NCBI RefSeq assembly: GCF_029873635.1
Contig: NC_080425.1
Coordinates: 43,852,402 to 43,916,401, forward strand
DNA: 64,000 bases
Reading direction: 5' to 3'
Source of the DNA: Malania oleifera
Lineage: Eukaryota > Streptophyta > Magnoliopsida > Santalales > Ximeniaceae
In this document: in pieces, positions 22,359 through 34,919 of the stretch
Layout of the letters: each line of letters begins with the position of its first letter
How positions within the stretch are numbered: position 1 is the first letter of the stretch
Made by a program: the position numbers and the translations under genes
The notes under the pieces: generated by a model
What the model was told of the DNA's origin: nothing
The model's database searches: none
The model's input: only the letters and a program-made list of their open reading frames with translations

Positions 22359-22800
22359 GATTGATTTGTTTCTTAATTTGATTGATTTTGTTTCTTAAAT
22401 GGATGAATCCATTTTTTTAATTGATTGATTAAATTTAAATGCTCCCAAGACACACATGGGAGGAAATCAGCAATAAAGATCAAGTTTCAATACTCCCAAG
22501 CCTATAATGGAAGTTTTTCTTGAGAAGGATAAGACACACATGAAAGGTTAAACAATTAAAAAAATTAGCCATAAAGATTGATTGATTTGTTTCTTAATTT
22601 GATTGATCCATTTTGATTTGATTTTAAATGTTGAGCAATCCTCCCAAGCTTATAAATAGAAGCTTTTAAGGGACTCAAAAACAAGAAGACTGACAATGAG
22701 ACATAATCATAGAGAAAAAAAGTCGTGTGAGTCATTGTGAGAATTCTAATCAAAGATGAGATATTTAGGGTGAACTGAAGATACTGCGAGGGTGGAAAAG
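22359..22800. repeat. Short interspersed direct repeats with TTGATTGATTTG units
   Basis: TTGATTGATTTGTTTCTTAA recurs near 22357, 22378 and 22578, together with CTCCCAAGCCTATAAT-like and GACACACATG-like blocks that each occur at least twice. No coding potential is seen. It may be the edge of an older degraded repeat. Confidence 0.55.
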
Positions 22801-23044
22801 GAATTTAGAAAGATGCTAAAAGAATCCAAAAGGACAGGGCCAATTGCAGAGCTAGAGGAATCGAAGGCTTAAAGAGGAGATTCAGGCAAAAAGAGCGGCA
22901 GAAAAGAATCGAAGTTGGGCGAGAAGACTGAAGGAGTTGAAGAACTAAGGTTGGTTTTGTTTTATTTTCATGTTTTGTTTTTCTCATTTTTTATTTTCTT
23001 AAATTAAACAAATCCAGCAATTTAAAAATGCAAAAATTTGTTTT

Positions 23045-23145
23045 GAGATTGACTCGTTGACCCAACCCAGTAGATTAGGTCCGACTCGTTGACCTGACCC
23101 AGTAGATTAGATCTGACCTGTTGACCTAACCCTTCGGACTAGGTC
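23045..23145. repeat. Tandem repeat of about 32 bases, three units
   Basis: The unit is roughly GACTCGTTGACCCAACCCAG followed by TAGATTAGGTCC, present three times with decreasing similarity to the right. It passes directly into the GCCCAA-rich tract. Confidence 0.7.
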
Positions 23146-23720
23146 CGTCCCAGCTCCATAACCCGTTACCTACTACCTAGAGCTAACTTGAAAGCCTAAG
23201 ACCCAAGTCCAATTTGGACCTAGGTCTATTAACCAATTCCCAGAATTAGACCCCAAGGCCCACAAAATCCAAGTCTACAATTCCATTTGGACTCTGGCCT
23301 GTTTCCTATAATTAAGCTTATTGGGCTCGACCCAAATAGCTAAGTCAGTCTGGCATGTTTCCCGTATTAAGCCTATTAAGCTCAGCCTAACCAATTAAGA
23401 CCAGTAAGCAATCAAACAAAGCCTTTAGGCCTAGCCTAGTTAACAAGCCTAAAGCCCAAGCTCAAATCCCACGACCCATTAGCCAAAGTCCAAGCTCAAA
23501 GCCCAAGTCTAAGACCTAATTGGCCTTCAACCCCACCATAGACTAGGCCTAAGCAATCAAACTAGCTCAATCACATATTCGGCCCAATTGGACCTAACCT
23601 GACTCAACCCTAAACCTAACCAAAGCCCAAATTAAACCCGAACCAAACCCAAGCCCAAGCCCCAACCTAACTCGAGCCCCTAACCTAACTCAGACCCAAG
23701 GTTAAACCTAACTCAGGTCA
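23146..23720. repeat. Long degenerate GCCCAA/CCTAA-rich low-complexity tract
   Basis: About 570 bases are built mainly from words such as GCCCAA, AGCCTAA and ACCTAACC, with C on the plus strand and very few G runs. No fixed period can be seen by eye. It is neither a perfect microsatellite nor a telomere repeat, and no ORF is credible. Confidence 0.65.
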
Positions 23721-23929
23721 AGTCAATGAGCATGTTTGGCTCACAGGAAACTGGTGGAAAATTTAGAGAAAAATGAAACATTCAAAGATAAAAACAAAAA
23801 CAAAAAACAAAAAAACAAAGACAAAGCACACTTATCTTCACCAATCAGAGGTTTGGTGCTCTCGGTTTTGCTCCCTTCTCTGGTTCAAACCTACAAAAAT
23901 AAAAATAAAAATAAAAGGTGAGAACTTAA

Positions 23930-24112
23930 AGCAAGAAATACATGGAAACATGAAAGAAAGAAAGAGCAGGGAGTGAGAGTCTGTAAGAGAAGAGAAAATC
24001 AAGAGATATGAAAAATAAAAGGATTTACAGAGAGATTCAAGAGAGAATAGGAATTGAAAGAGAGAGAGGGTCTACGAGAGAAGAGGGAAAAAAAAGAAAG
24101 AAGAAGAAAGAA

Positions 24113-24165
<53 letters not shown>

Positions 24166-24235
24166 TTAGAGAGGGAGGAAAAAGTGAAAGATAAAGAGAG
24201 AAAGGTGAGCAAAAAAAAAGGACAAAGAGAAAGAG
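23930..24235. repeat. Purine-rich tract with a GA microsatellite
   Basis: A GA dinucleotide run of about 40 bases (near 24116-24152) lies inside a longer A/G-rich tract. On the minus strand it is a CT tract. With the Gypsy element at 24236-38479 removed, a TATA-like sequence (38547-38556, minus strand) would lie about 150 bases upstream of it. The tract may therefore belong to an older minus-strand LTR that the Gypsy element invaded. Confidence 0.55.
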
Positions 24236-26113
24236 TGCCACGCCTCGAACCCAAAAATGGGACCCAGGGGTGAAAATGTAACTAACTTGTCCCTATATTC
24301 GATAAAACATCCAAAGATACAGTACAAAGGATGAGGGTCCGACTACGTGGGATTCCTAGACACCCTAAACACATCCAAACACAATCATACACGCAGCGGA
24401 AAAAGGTCATTCTAAATATACATATGCAGTAGCATACCAGAGTCTATACAAGAGCAGAAATAGGCTCTATCAAAACGTACAAACGGGTGCCCAAATACAT
24501 CTCAAAATGGCAACCCACCAACAATAGCACTTACCCAAACGCTAACCGCAGTACACCGGCCACTACGCTCCCTACACCAGGATGCTAGTTCCGATTACTC
24601 GAAAGACCTGTAAAAATGTACGTACAATAGGGGTGAGACACCTCTTAGTAAGGAAGAACACATGTTATATCGGTGTGTGGCATTTGAGTGTTATCATAAT
24701 GCAACATACACGCAGTTAAATGCAGTCCAGTACTAATTTACACAGTACATACACGCACACATACACATGATCAGCAATCCTGGTGTCGTCACACCCTTCG
24801 GCCCAAAGCCGATCCACGACAATCCGGCATTGGCCCACAGCCAACTCGCGAAGCACGGCACCACCGGCACATGGCTAGTGCCTAACTCCCATGGCATCAT
24901 ACCGGCGCTAACTAGTGGATCCACACCCTTCGGCTTGATTAGCCGGTATAGGCTCACGCCCTCGGATATAGAGTCAGACACTCTTGCCTATATGGCAGGC
25001 AATAAACACACGCCCTCGGATATAAAGCCAAACACTCTCAGTACCTGGAACAATTGGGAACCCCGTTTGTACTAGCATTTCAACAGTCACACGCACATGC
25101 ATGCTCATATAACCAAACAAACCACACCCATTTGGTAATCTAAATCATGGTTTTCCAAAAAAATACAGTTTAAACAAGTCAAGGCACGGTCATCCCAATA
25201 ACACCGTATAAATCACCATATACGCTTGGTTTTCAACAAAATCAGGGATGCAGCCCGTCGCCCCCTTTTTCCCAAAACTGTAATAATAATTAGGGATGTA
25301 GCCCATTGCCCTCTTTTTCCCAAAACTATAATAATGAAAAACCCATAGTTTTCCCCATTAGATCCCCCCAAATGAGTATCCAAAACACACATAGGACCGT
25401 AAACCACAGTTTCGCCGAGTCCAATTTCAAAAATAACCAATATAAATACAGTTCCCTTTACCTTTTCCCTGAATAGCAAACCTCGAACTCCAAAGCCCCT
25501 AAACAGCGAATTGAGTTCCAAAACCTACAAATCACAGTACAGAATATGCTTACAAGACAGTTTCCTACAAAACTACCGGATCAAAATTGAAAACCAAGTC
25601 TTACCTCGATTTTTTGCCAAAACCCGAAAATCTTCGAAACGAGATTCCAATCTGTAGAACTTGTAGAGAATCCTTCCACGATCCTCGTGGTAACTTCAAA
25701 TTCACGATTCCAGCAACGATTGGCGAAGAAATCTAGAGAGAAGAAGTGTAGGGAGAGTTCTAGAGAGAGAGAGAGAGAGAGAGAGAATTGAAGTTTCTTA
25801 GTGGAGAAGTAAAGGAAATTTCTATTTATAGCACCTTTGACCGAGGCAAACTCGTCGACGAAATGGTGCCCTCGTCAACGAGGCCCTATAGTCTTCTCGT
25901 CGACGAGACGAGGAATTCGTCGACGAATCCTGATATTCCCGATTCCCTGAAACTCCTCGACTCCTCCTCATCGACGAGTCTCTGAATTTCGTCAACGAGA
26001 AGGACAAAAACTTCATCGACGAAATCTGGCTTTGTCGATGAGGCCTATTCTTTTACCAAACTACCCCTCTCTTTAAATATTTAAACCCCTTTATCACGGT
26101 TCGAGTTCTTACA
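24236..26113 (-). repeat. 3' LTR of G2
   Basis: The plus-strand edges are TGCCACGCC at 24236 and GTTCTTACA at 26113, followed by the polypurine tract (plus-strand ATCTCCCCTCCTTAC, from 26114). Inside, in LTR order, are a CGTCGACG palindrome array (25845-26045), a TATA box (25822-25830), a CT-rich tract (plus-strand GA, 25765-25786), repeated GCCCTCGGATATA units (near 24957 and 25012), and the module plus-strand TGAGACACCTCTTAGTAAGG near 24634. Confidence 0.9.
25822..26045 (-). promoter_or_regulatory. LTR promoter of G2 3' LTR: TATA box and CGTCGACG array
   Basis: The TATA box TATAAATAG (minus strand, 25822-25830) is directly preceded by roughly ten copies of TCGTCGACGA and its variants between 25845 and 26045. 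Variants such as TCGTCAACGA and CATCGACGA are mostly C-to-T or G-to-A changes at CG sites. Confidence 0.75.
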
Positions 26114-26259
26114 ATCTCCCCTCCTTACAAAAATTTCGTTCTCGAAATTTGCCATCTCTCATTCACAAACTCATACATACAATCAAACACATATATACCA
26201 CTCTAGAGAAAAACTGGTGACCACTACAACGTAGCCCCATCATACACATACACATACAT

Positions 26260-27862
26260 TGTAACGACCTGCTATTTAAATGGGTTTATATATATAACAT
26301 TTAACATGCTCTGATACCATACTGGGGTAAACCCAAACATTAACCTAAGCAACAAGAAGCGGAAATCAAATAAACATATCCATATATAATTATATACAAT
26401 ACCAGAGTGCTAGAATGTATCCTCAAAATATACATATATATCTGTTTTCCCAAAACACCCTCAATTGGCTAGGGTTATACAAAAATATTCCCACAATACT
26501 CACCTCACTGTCAGGGCAATACTGAAGCCCCTCTATCTACGAGTCTGGTCTGTTCGCCTACCTGGATCACCTGAAAAATGATTCAACACTGGGATGAGCC
26601 AACGCTCAATAAGATGAACTATACTATTACTAGTGTGTGGCAAATGAGCTACAATATTTTGAAAATTTGTTTCTATATAATCATGTATAACTAGATATGT
26701 AAATACAGTACTAGTAATAAAATTCACCACCTTTTCCATGTTGCTTAACATAACAATATAGTAGATTACTATTCAAAATACTTCTAATGTACATAAGTAT
26801 ATTCCATGTTTCTGTAAATCTGTATATACGTAATAGTAACTGAAAACTTTCCCTGTGGATAACTGTGTGTTATGATTTAACCCCTCGTGACAGGGTTGTG
26901 CGGCCCGTAGGTAGGATCTACACTGGCTGGCCGACCAGAGTAAATCACTATACTCCCTCGGTCTGATCTGCCCTCCTCGACCCATATTTGATGGGGAGCC
27001 TGTCCACGTCTAGGGTACTATACGATCGACCTACTACCATGTATTATCTGAATAGGTAGTTGCACTCTGTAAACTGTATGTAGCTACGGTACCGTGCTTT
27101 GTAACTGTATGGTCCAACAGGGTCTGATACTATATAATGCATCTTTATATACAACTATCTGATTTACCATGATTCTGAAATAACTGTAATAACCATGATA
27201 CTGAAATAAACTATAACTGTGTCAACTGTATTTTCGAACTGAACTGTAATCTGTAAATCATGGTACTGGAAACTGTATAATCATGGTACTATAAACTGTA
27301 TAATCATGGTACTATGAACTGTATAAACATGGTATTTTATAAATCATATCCTAAAAATACTGTAAAACATATTTGTGTACTGTACTTATATTCTCAAGCT
27401 ACACAATGATTTAATACATAGTATTCATAATTAATAATCTATATAATGTCCTGCTGTGAATAATAAACCGACAAAAATATACATTTTATATTGGAAATCA
27501 TTTTAAAACTACCTAACATATCATATTTCTTTTTTCTAACTACTGGAAAGCCCCTATGGTATATTGGCCTAACACCCGCAAGGCTTCCTACACAACACCC
27601 TGAACACAACATTTTCTTGAACAAAATATCAGTATTTCTTTACCTACATCATTTCCTATAACTGTCAGAAGGCTAAAAATTGACTAAAAGGCCTTACCTT
27701 GAATTTAGAATGAAATCCAACTCGATCCCACTGATGATCCACCCTAGCAAACTCGAAGAGAACTTCGCCAGGAACGTCGTGATGGCTTCAGATCGTCAAT
27801 TCGGCAACTGGCGGGGCCAAAATCGAAGAGAGAAGGGAGACAGACCGTAGGAGAGAGAAAGA

Positions 27863-27893
<31 letters not shown>

Positions 27894-28191
27894 CGCTGAA
27901 ATTGGATAAAAATCTGAGTTTTCACTATTTATAGGGCCGGATTCATCGACGAGACACGTCACCTCATCAACGAGTCTTTAAATAATTTCGTCGACAAACC
28001 TTACCTCCTCGTTGATGAAATTCAGACAGCCAAACACCCCTCTTGGTATTTTCTCGTCGACGAAATCTTGTCTTCGTCGACGAGGTCCTTTTATGCCTTC
28101 GTCGATGAATCCCCTATGTTCGTTGACGAAGCCCTGATAATTTCCCCTTTCTCTTTATTATTCAAATAATATTATTATTCGGGTTGTTACA
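26260..28191 (-). repeat. 3' LTR of G3
   Basis: In LTR order it holds a CGTCGACG array (27945-28135), a TATA box (27925-27933), a CT tract (plus-strand GA, 27868-27892), a minisatellite of CATGGTACT/AACTGTATAAT units (27170-27340), a module GGCCGACCAG with GGGCCGCACAACCC near 26893-26937, and TTTTCAGGTGATCCAGG near 26560-26580. The LTR at 51869-54160 carries the same type of minisatellite and may be of the same family. Confidence 0.85.
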
Positions 28192-28469
28192 TTCTCCCCT
28201 CCTTATAAAATTTCATCCTTAAAATTTACAATCTGTATCTCCATCTATACACCCCATCATCTAGTAAAAGAAAAGGGTCTACTTATTTTATTACCTACCC
28301 TCACTTATGGTGGAGGAATACCGTGGTTACATGGGTAGTTCTAGGAGATTACAATCATAAAAGAAAATTTTCCTCAAAACCAAAATATTACCTATCCTAT
28401 ACACTACTTTACAATTCCACCATGCTAAATAAAATAAAATTACTATTACTTTAATTATACATCACTACT

Positions 28470-29875
28470 ATGACCCACTAAACAAGCGGGGATATTTCTG
28501 TTTAATCTCACTTTCAAGCTCCCACGAAGCTTCTTCTACTGCGTGGTTTCTCCATAGAACTTTTACCAACTATATCTTCTTATTGCGCAATTCCTGTTCT
28601 TTCATATCTAGGATCTGTACTGTAGCTTCTTCATACGCTAAAGCCCCACTGACTTCCAGTTCCGCATGGCTAATAATATAGGAAGGATCTGGGACGTATT
28701 TTCTTAGCATAGAAATATAAAATACGTCATGAACTCGAAATAGAGATGGCGGTAAAGCTAGCCAATAGGCTACTGTCCCAATCTTCTCAAGTATCTCAAA
28801 TGGGCCAATAAACCTAGGGCTCAACTTACCCTTTTTCCCAAATCTCAAGATCCCCTTCAGTGGAGTTATTCTTAGAAATACATGATCACCCACTTCAAAT
28901 TTTAGTTCTCAGCGGCGAGTATTAGTGTAGCTTTTCATCCAACTCTGCGCTGCACTGATCATGTCTCGAATAAGACTAACTTTATCACACGCTAGCTGAA
29001 TTATCTCTGGACCCAAAACTCGCCTTTTGCCTACTTCATCCCATAAAAGAGGAGATCGGCATCTCCTACCATATAATGCATCGTAGGGTGCCATGCCGAT
29101 GCTAGTCTAATAACTGTTATTATAAGCAAATTCAACTAGCGGCAAAAACTGAATCCAGCTACCTCCAAAGTCTAGCACACAGGCACAAAGCATATCTTCT
29201 AATACCTAGATTGTTCTCTCAATCTGACCATCGGTCTAAGGGTAGAAAGTAGTGCAGAATGCTAACTGAGTCCCCAATGCCTCATGTAAGCTCCTCCAGA
29301 ACCGTGATGTAAAACGTGGATCATGGTCCGAGACTATGGATACTGGCACTCCATAAGGTCGAACAATCTCCCGTATGGAAACCTCTGCTAACCTGTTCGT
29401 GGGGTAGCTAATCTTAATAGGCAGAAAGTGTGGTCAACCTATCAACTATTACCCAGATGGCATTCTAACCATGCGGCGCTGGCGGTAGCCCCATAACAAA
29501 ATCCATGGATACGTGGTCCCACTTCCATTCAAAAATGAAAAGTGGTTGCAATTGACCAGCTGGTCTCTAGTGCTCAGCCTTAACCTACTGGCACGTCAAA
29601 CACTGCTGCACAAATTCTGCTATTTCTCTCTTCACGCCACTCCACCAAAAATACTCCCACAGATCCCTATACATTTTCGTACTGCCAGGATGAACAGTGT
29701 ATAGAGATCTGTGTGCCTCCTCTAGAATCGTCCTCTTGATGCTATCATCTACAAGCTCATATAATCTGGTGCGAAATCTCAGAGCCCCATCATCAGAAAT
29801 ACTGAATTCCTCTCCCTGACCATCTTGTACTCTGGCTATCAATTCCGCCAATTCCGGATCATCCCTCTGAGCCAC
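28470..29875 (-). pseudogene. Integrase and chromodomain-type region of G3
   Basis: Recognisable blocks include PYDALYGRRCRSPLLWDEVG, GDHVFLRITPLKGILRFGKK, LSPRFIGPFEILEKIG, VHDVFYISMLRKYVPDPSY (integrase C-terminal region) and the zinc-binding region [20 protein letters not shown] with FVQQCLTCQ. Such integrases insert the cDNA, and the chromodomain-type tail targets chromatin in related elements. It is a fossil with several breaks. Confidence 0.85.
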
Positions 29876-30004
29876 TTTAATTCTCTCAAAAAGTGTAGGC
29901 TATACAATCAAACTGGCAATAAACGCCTGAGGATCATCCTCCACTAATTCCACACTGAGTCTTTCTAAGTCCATCTGAATCGAATGCTGAATTACCTCTA
30001 CTAG

Positions 30005-31401
30005 CTATGCTGTGTCTCCTGATTTACAGCTCAGTGTATCGACTACCACATTTGCTTTACCTGGGTGATAATTGATGGTGCAATCGTAATCCTTAATGAG
30101 TTCCAACCACCTCCTCTGCCGCATATTCAACTCTTTCTGTGTGAAGAAATACTTTAGGCTCTTATAATCGGAAAATATCTCACACCTCTCACCATATAAA
30201 TAATGTCTCCAGATCTTTAGCGCATGTACAACCGTAGCCAATTCTAGATCGTGAGTAGGGTAGTTCTTTTCATATTCCTTCAATTTCCTGGACGCATAAG
30301 CCACCACCTTACCATGCTGCATCAGGACACACCCAAGCCATTTCAAAGAGACACACTGTAGATAACATAACCATCACCTCCCGATGGAATCGTTAGTATT
30401 GGTGCAGTGACGAGCCACTGTTTTAATTCCTAGAAGCTCTGCTCACATTCTTTATCCCACACAAATCTGGCCTTTTTCCTAGTCAACCGCGTGACAGATC
30501 CTAACAAAGCTGAAAATCCCTCCACAAATCGACGGTAATAACTTGCCAGTCCCAAGAAACTTTTGACTTCCTGTACATTTCTTGGCCTAGCCCAATTTAC
30601 CACTGCGTCAATCTTACTGGGGTCCACTGCTATACTTCCTTCTGGGATCACATGGCCTAAAAATGCAACCTTCTCAAGGCAAAACTCACACTTGCTAAAC
30701 TTAGCATAAAGCTTCTCCTCCCTGAGAGTCTGCAACACCTGCCTCAAATGCACCTCATGCTCCTTAAAACTCTTCGAGAACACTAGTATATCATCAATAA
30801 AAACTACTATAAACTGATCTAAGTACTGGTGAAAAACTCTATTCATCAAGTTCATGAACACAGCTAGGGCATTCGTCAGACCAAACGGCATAACAAGGAA
30901 CTCGTAGTGCCCATAGCTGGTCCTGAAGGCTGTCTTCGCGACGTCCTCCGCTTTTACTCTCACTTGATGATACCCGAATCTGAGGTCAATCTTGGAATAT
31001 ACCCGTGTACCCTGGAGCTGATCAAACAAATCGTCTATACGGGGTAGAGGATATTTATTCTTAACAGTAACCTTGTTGATTTCTTTGTAATCAATACACA
31101 TCCTCATAAACCCATCTTTCTTCTTTATGAACAACACTAGAGCTCCCCATGGCGATACACTGGGTCGTATAAATCCCCTAATCAGTAAGTCTTGCAACTG
31201 ATTTTTTAATTCTCCCAACTCGGCTGGAGCCATACGATATGGGACCTTAGAGATCAGCACAGTCCCTAGAGGTACATCTATAGGAAAATCCACCTCACGC
31301 ACAGGAGGTAATCCAGGTAACTCCTCTGGAAAAACATCTGGAAATTTTTGTATTACTAGGGTGCTGTCGATCTTCAATTCATTTTCAGAAACTTCTTTCA
31401 C
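30005..31401 (-). pseudogene. Reverse transcriptase and RNase H region of G3
   Basis: RT motifs in order include [67 protein letters not shown] and [11 protein letters not shown] with the FIDD polymerase core, then FLGHVIPEG. RNase H-type sequence holds [20 protein letters not shown] and WRHYLYG. The type is that of Tekay/Del-like chromoviruses. It is a fossil. Confidence 0.88.
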
Positions 31402-31829
31402 AAACGCTATAAATCCCTAACCTCCGTCCGAGAGTAATCTACTCGCTTGCATGGCGGATACTAACTGCATTGGAGCACGTACCCGTGAACCAACGAATCT
31501 GAATTCCTGCTCTCCAGGGGGTCTGAAAATTACTTCTTTCTAATAACAGTCAATACTGGCGTGATTGGCAGCCAACCAGTCCATACCCAATATTATAGGG
31601 TCGGATTTGTCGATGAGACATGTCACCTCGTCGACGAGTCCTTAAGTAATTTAGTTAACGAATCTTGCCTCCTCGTCAACAAAATTCAGACAACCCAACA
31701 CCCCTTTCGGTATTTTCTCGTCGATGAAATCTTGTCTTCGTTGACGAGGTCCTCTTATGCCCTCGTCGATGAATCCCCTGTGTTCATCGACGAAGCCCTG
31801 ATAATTTCTCACACACTCCCGACGACTAG

Positions 31830-32441
31830 CCACCTATCCCAACCCATAGTAGGATCATGTACAAGTGCTCAAAACAACTGTGGATACTTCTGGCGTATTT
31901 CCATTTCCAGTTCCTAAGAAGCTTCCTCAACCTCGTGGTTTCGCCACAATACCTTCACTAACAGTATCTTTTTGGTACAAAGCTTCTGAACTTTACGGTC
32001 TAGAACCTAAATAGGTATCTCCTCATATGCTAAAGTACCCCTAATTTCCAACTCATCGTAGCTGATAATACGTGAGGGATCCAACATGTACCTCCTCAAC
32101 ATGGATACGTGAAACACATTGTGGACCCTCGAGAGTGCTGGAGGTAATGCAATCATGTCAGCTACCGGACCCACTCGCTCAAGAACCTCAAATGGTCCGA
32201 TATACCTCGGGCTCAGTTTGCCCTTCTTGCCAAATCTCATCACCCCTTTCATCGGAGCAATACGCAGAATTACCTTACCTCCCACTTCAAACTCTAACTC
32301 ACGGTGGTGAACATCTGCGTAACTCTTCTGTCGACTCTGAGCTGATCTAATCCTCTCCCGGATCAAACTCACCTTCTCAGACACCTGCTGCACGAGTTTA
32401 GGTCCAAACACCTGACGTTCACCAACCTCATCCCAACACAA
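31830..32441 (-). pseudogene. Integrase C-terminal and chromodomain-type region of G2
   Basis: Contains CWDEVGERQVFGPKLVQQ, ILRIAPMKGVMRFGKKGKLS, PRYIGPFEVLERVGPVADM and RVHNVFHVSMLRRYMLDPS. It is closely related to the G3 and G4 integrase ends, but a separate copy. It is a fossil. Confidence 0.85.
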
Positions 32442-32714
32442 AGGAGATCAACACCTCCGATCATACAATGCCTCGAATGGTGCCATCCCGATACTAGACT
32501 GGAAGCTGTTATTATAAGTGAACTCTACAAATGGCATAAACTATATCCAGCTAGCACTGAAGTCTAACACACAGGCTCATAACATATCTTCCAAAATCTG
32601 TATCGTCCTCTCCGACTGTCCATCAATCTGGGGGTGGAACGTTATTCTAAAAGTAAGCGTCGTCCCCAGTGCCTCCTGTAAACTCGTTCAGAATCGAGAA
32701 GTAAACCTCGAATC

Positions 32715-33683
32715 TCAATTCGATACTATGGACACCGGTACTCCGTGCATTTTCACAATCTCATGCACATACAACTCCGCTAGCCTACTTAAAGGATAGC
32801 TAACTTTTATCGGTATGAAATGGGCAGATTTCGTCAATTTATCCACGATCACCCAAATAGCATTCTGCCCGTGAAGTACTGGTGGCAATTCGGTCACAAA
32901 ATCTATGAAAATATGCTCCCATTTCCACACCGTAATAGGCAAAGGATGCAACAGTCCTACCGGCCTCTGATGTTCACCTTTCACCTGCTGACACGTCAGA
33001 CACTGCTCCACGAACTGAGCAATCTGCCTCTTCACACCAGACCACCAGAAGGTCTCGCGCAAGTCCCAATACATCTTTGTACTACCAGGATGTACCATAT
33101 ATAAAGAACGATACACCTCCTCTAGAATCGTCCTTCTGATCTCATCATCATTCGGAACATATAATCTGGTCCCAAATCTCAACACACCTCCCTCAGAGAT
33201 GTTAAGCTTTGTGGCTAGTCTCCACTGTACCTTTTCCCTAACCTCTGCTAACTCTGCATCGCTAGCCTGCGCGGCTTTTATACGCTCAAATAAGGTCGAT
33301 TGGATCACCAAGCTAGCAATGAAAGCCTGATGATCACCAGACACTAACTCCACGCCAAGGCTTCCCATATATCGTCTGATATGATGCTGAGCTACAACCG
33401 TAGATACAACCGCAGGTCCTGACTTCCTACTCAATGCATCAACTACCACATTAGCCTTCCCCGGGTGATAACTGATCGTGCAATCGTAGTCCTTAATCAA
33501 CTCTAGCCACCACCTCTGCCTCATGTTCAACTCCTTCTGTGTGAAGAAATACCTGAGACTCTTATGGTCAGTGAAGATCTCACACTGCACCCCGTAGAGA
33601 TAGTGTCTCCAGATCTTCAGTGCGTATACCACAACAGCCAATTCCAGATCAGGCGTAGGGTAATTCTTCTCGTACTCTAGCAT
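32715..33683 (-). pseudogene. RNase H and integrase region of G2
   Basis: RNase H sequence ([40 protein letters not shown]) passes into the integrase zinc region ([34 protein letters not shown]) and the start of the core ([15 protein letters not shown]). This is the normal Gypsy order. It is a fossil. Confidence 0.88.
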
Positions 33684-33699
33684 ACACCACTACCTTACC

Positions 33700-34759
33700 T
33701 TGCTGCATAAGCACACATACCATGCCTTTCAGAGATGTGTCGCTATAAATCACAAACCCACCATCCCCCAAAGGAATGGTTAACACTGGAGTTGTAACTA
33801 GCTGGTGCTTTAATTCCTGAAAACACTGCTCACAATCACTAGTCCAGTCAAACTGTACCCTCTTTCTGGTCAATCGTGTCAGAGGTCCAGACAATTTAGA
33901 GAACCCTCTACGAACCAACGATAATAACCCGTTAGTCCAAGAAAACTCCGAACCTCCTGCACACTCTTTGGCCTTACCCAATCGACCACAGCTTCAATCC
34001 TACTAGGATCAACTAATATACCATCCCCAGTAACCACATGGCCTAAGAACGCTCTCTGACTCAACCAAAATTCACATTTCTTCAGCTTAGCATACAACTT
34101 TTTCTCCCACAGAATCTGTAACACTAATTTTAAATGTTCCACGTGCTCTTCTGTACTCCTCGAGTATACCAGAATGTCATCAATGAATACCACTACGAAC
34201 CGATCGAAGTATTCATGGAAAACCCTATTCATCAAATCCATGAACACCGCCGGAGCATTCATCAACCCAAAAGGCATGACCAAGAACTCATAGTGGCCAT
34301 ATCTGGTTCGGAAAGCAGTCTTCGCTACATCCTCCGCTTTGACCCTCACCTGATGATATCCTGACCGCAAGTTGATCTTCGAAAAGAGCGTCCCCTGCAA
34401 CTGGTCAAAGAGATCATCTATACGCGGTAAAGGATAGTGATTCTTAACTGTTATCTTATTAATGTCACGATAATCAATGCGCATCCGCACGACCCATCCT
34501 TCTTCTTCACAAACAATACTGGAGCTCCCCAAGGCGAAACACTAGGTCGAATGAAACCCCTGTCCAGTAATTCTTGCAATTGCTCATTCAAGTCCTGAAG
34601 TTCTACTGGAGCCATCTGATACGGAGCTTTAGAGATCGGTGCCTTGCTAGGTAGCAATTCTATCGCAAACTTCACCTCACGATCCGGAGGTAAATCGGGT
34701 AAATCATCTGGAAACACATCTGGGAACTCGTTGACTACCCAAAGGTCCTCGAGCCTCAA
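33700..34759 (-). pseudogene. Reverse transcriptase region of G2
   Basis: Contains [90 protein letters not shown] and [12 protein letters not shown]. The FIDD core marks the polymerase active site of the family. It is a fossil. Confidence 0.9.
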
Positions 34760-34919
34760 CTCATCCCACGACGGTTCCTTTGTACAAGGTAGGTACCCCT
34801 AACATCCGTCCAAAAGTAACCTCCTCGCTTGTAGTGCTGACAGAATCTGTGGTGCTGGACGCACACATGATCCCACGAATTCGTACTCTTGCTCCCTAGT
34901 AGGCCTAAAAACTACCACC

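Larger units (their letters stand above)
26260..31812 (-). mobile_element. Nested chromodomain Gypsy element, 5' part missing (G3)
   Basis: A 3' LTR (26260-28191) with termini TGTAACGACC and GGGTTGTTACA is followed, on the plus map, by a polypurine tract (28192-28205) and a minus-strand pol. The pol covers chromodomain and integrase C-terminus (28470-29100), integrase core (29100-29650), integrase zinc region (29585-29875), RNase H (30005-30420) and RT (30430-31401). A 216-base fragment of the palindrome array (31597-31812) matches 27930-28145 and is all that is left of the 5' LTR. Gag is absent. It lies inside G2 and is therefore younger than G2's insertion. It is broken. Confidence 0.8.

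Noticed and set aside
23999-24254. Leu/Ser-rich ORFs on the minus strand suggestive of a signal peptide
   Set aside because: They are translations of the CT tract.
24767-25075. 102-codon ORF, with a related one at 37179-37487
   Set aside because: Both lie at the same place in the two LTRs of G2, on the strand opposite to its transcription, and show no domain.
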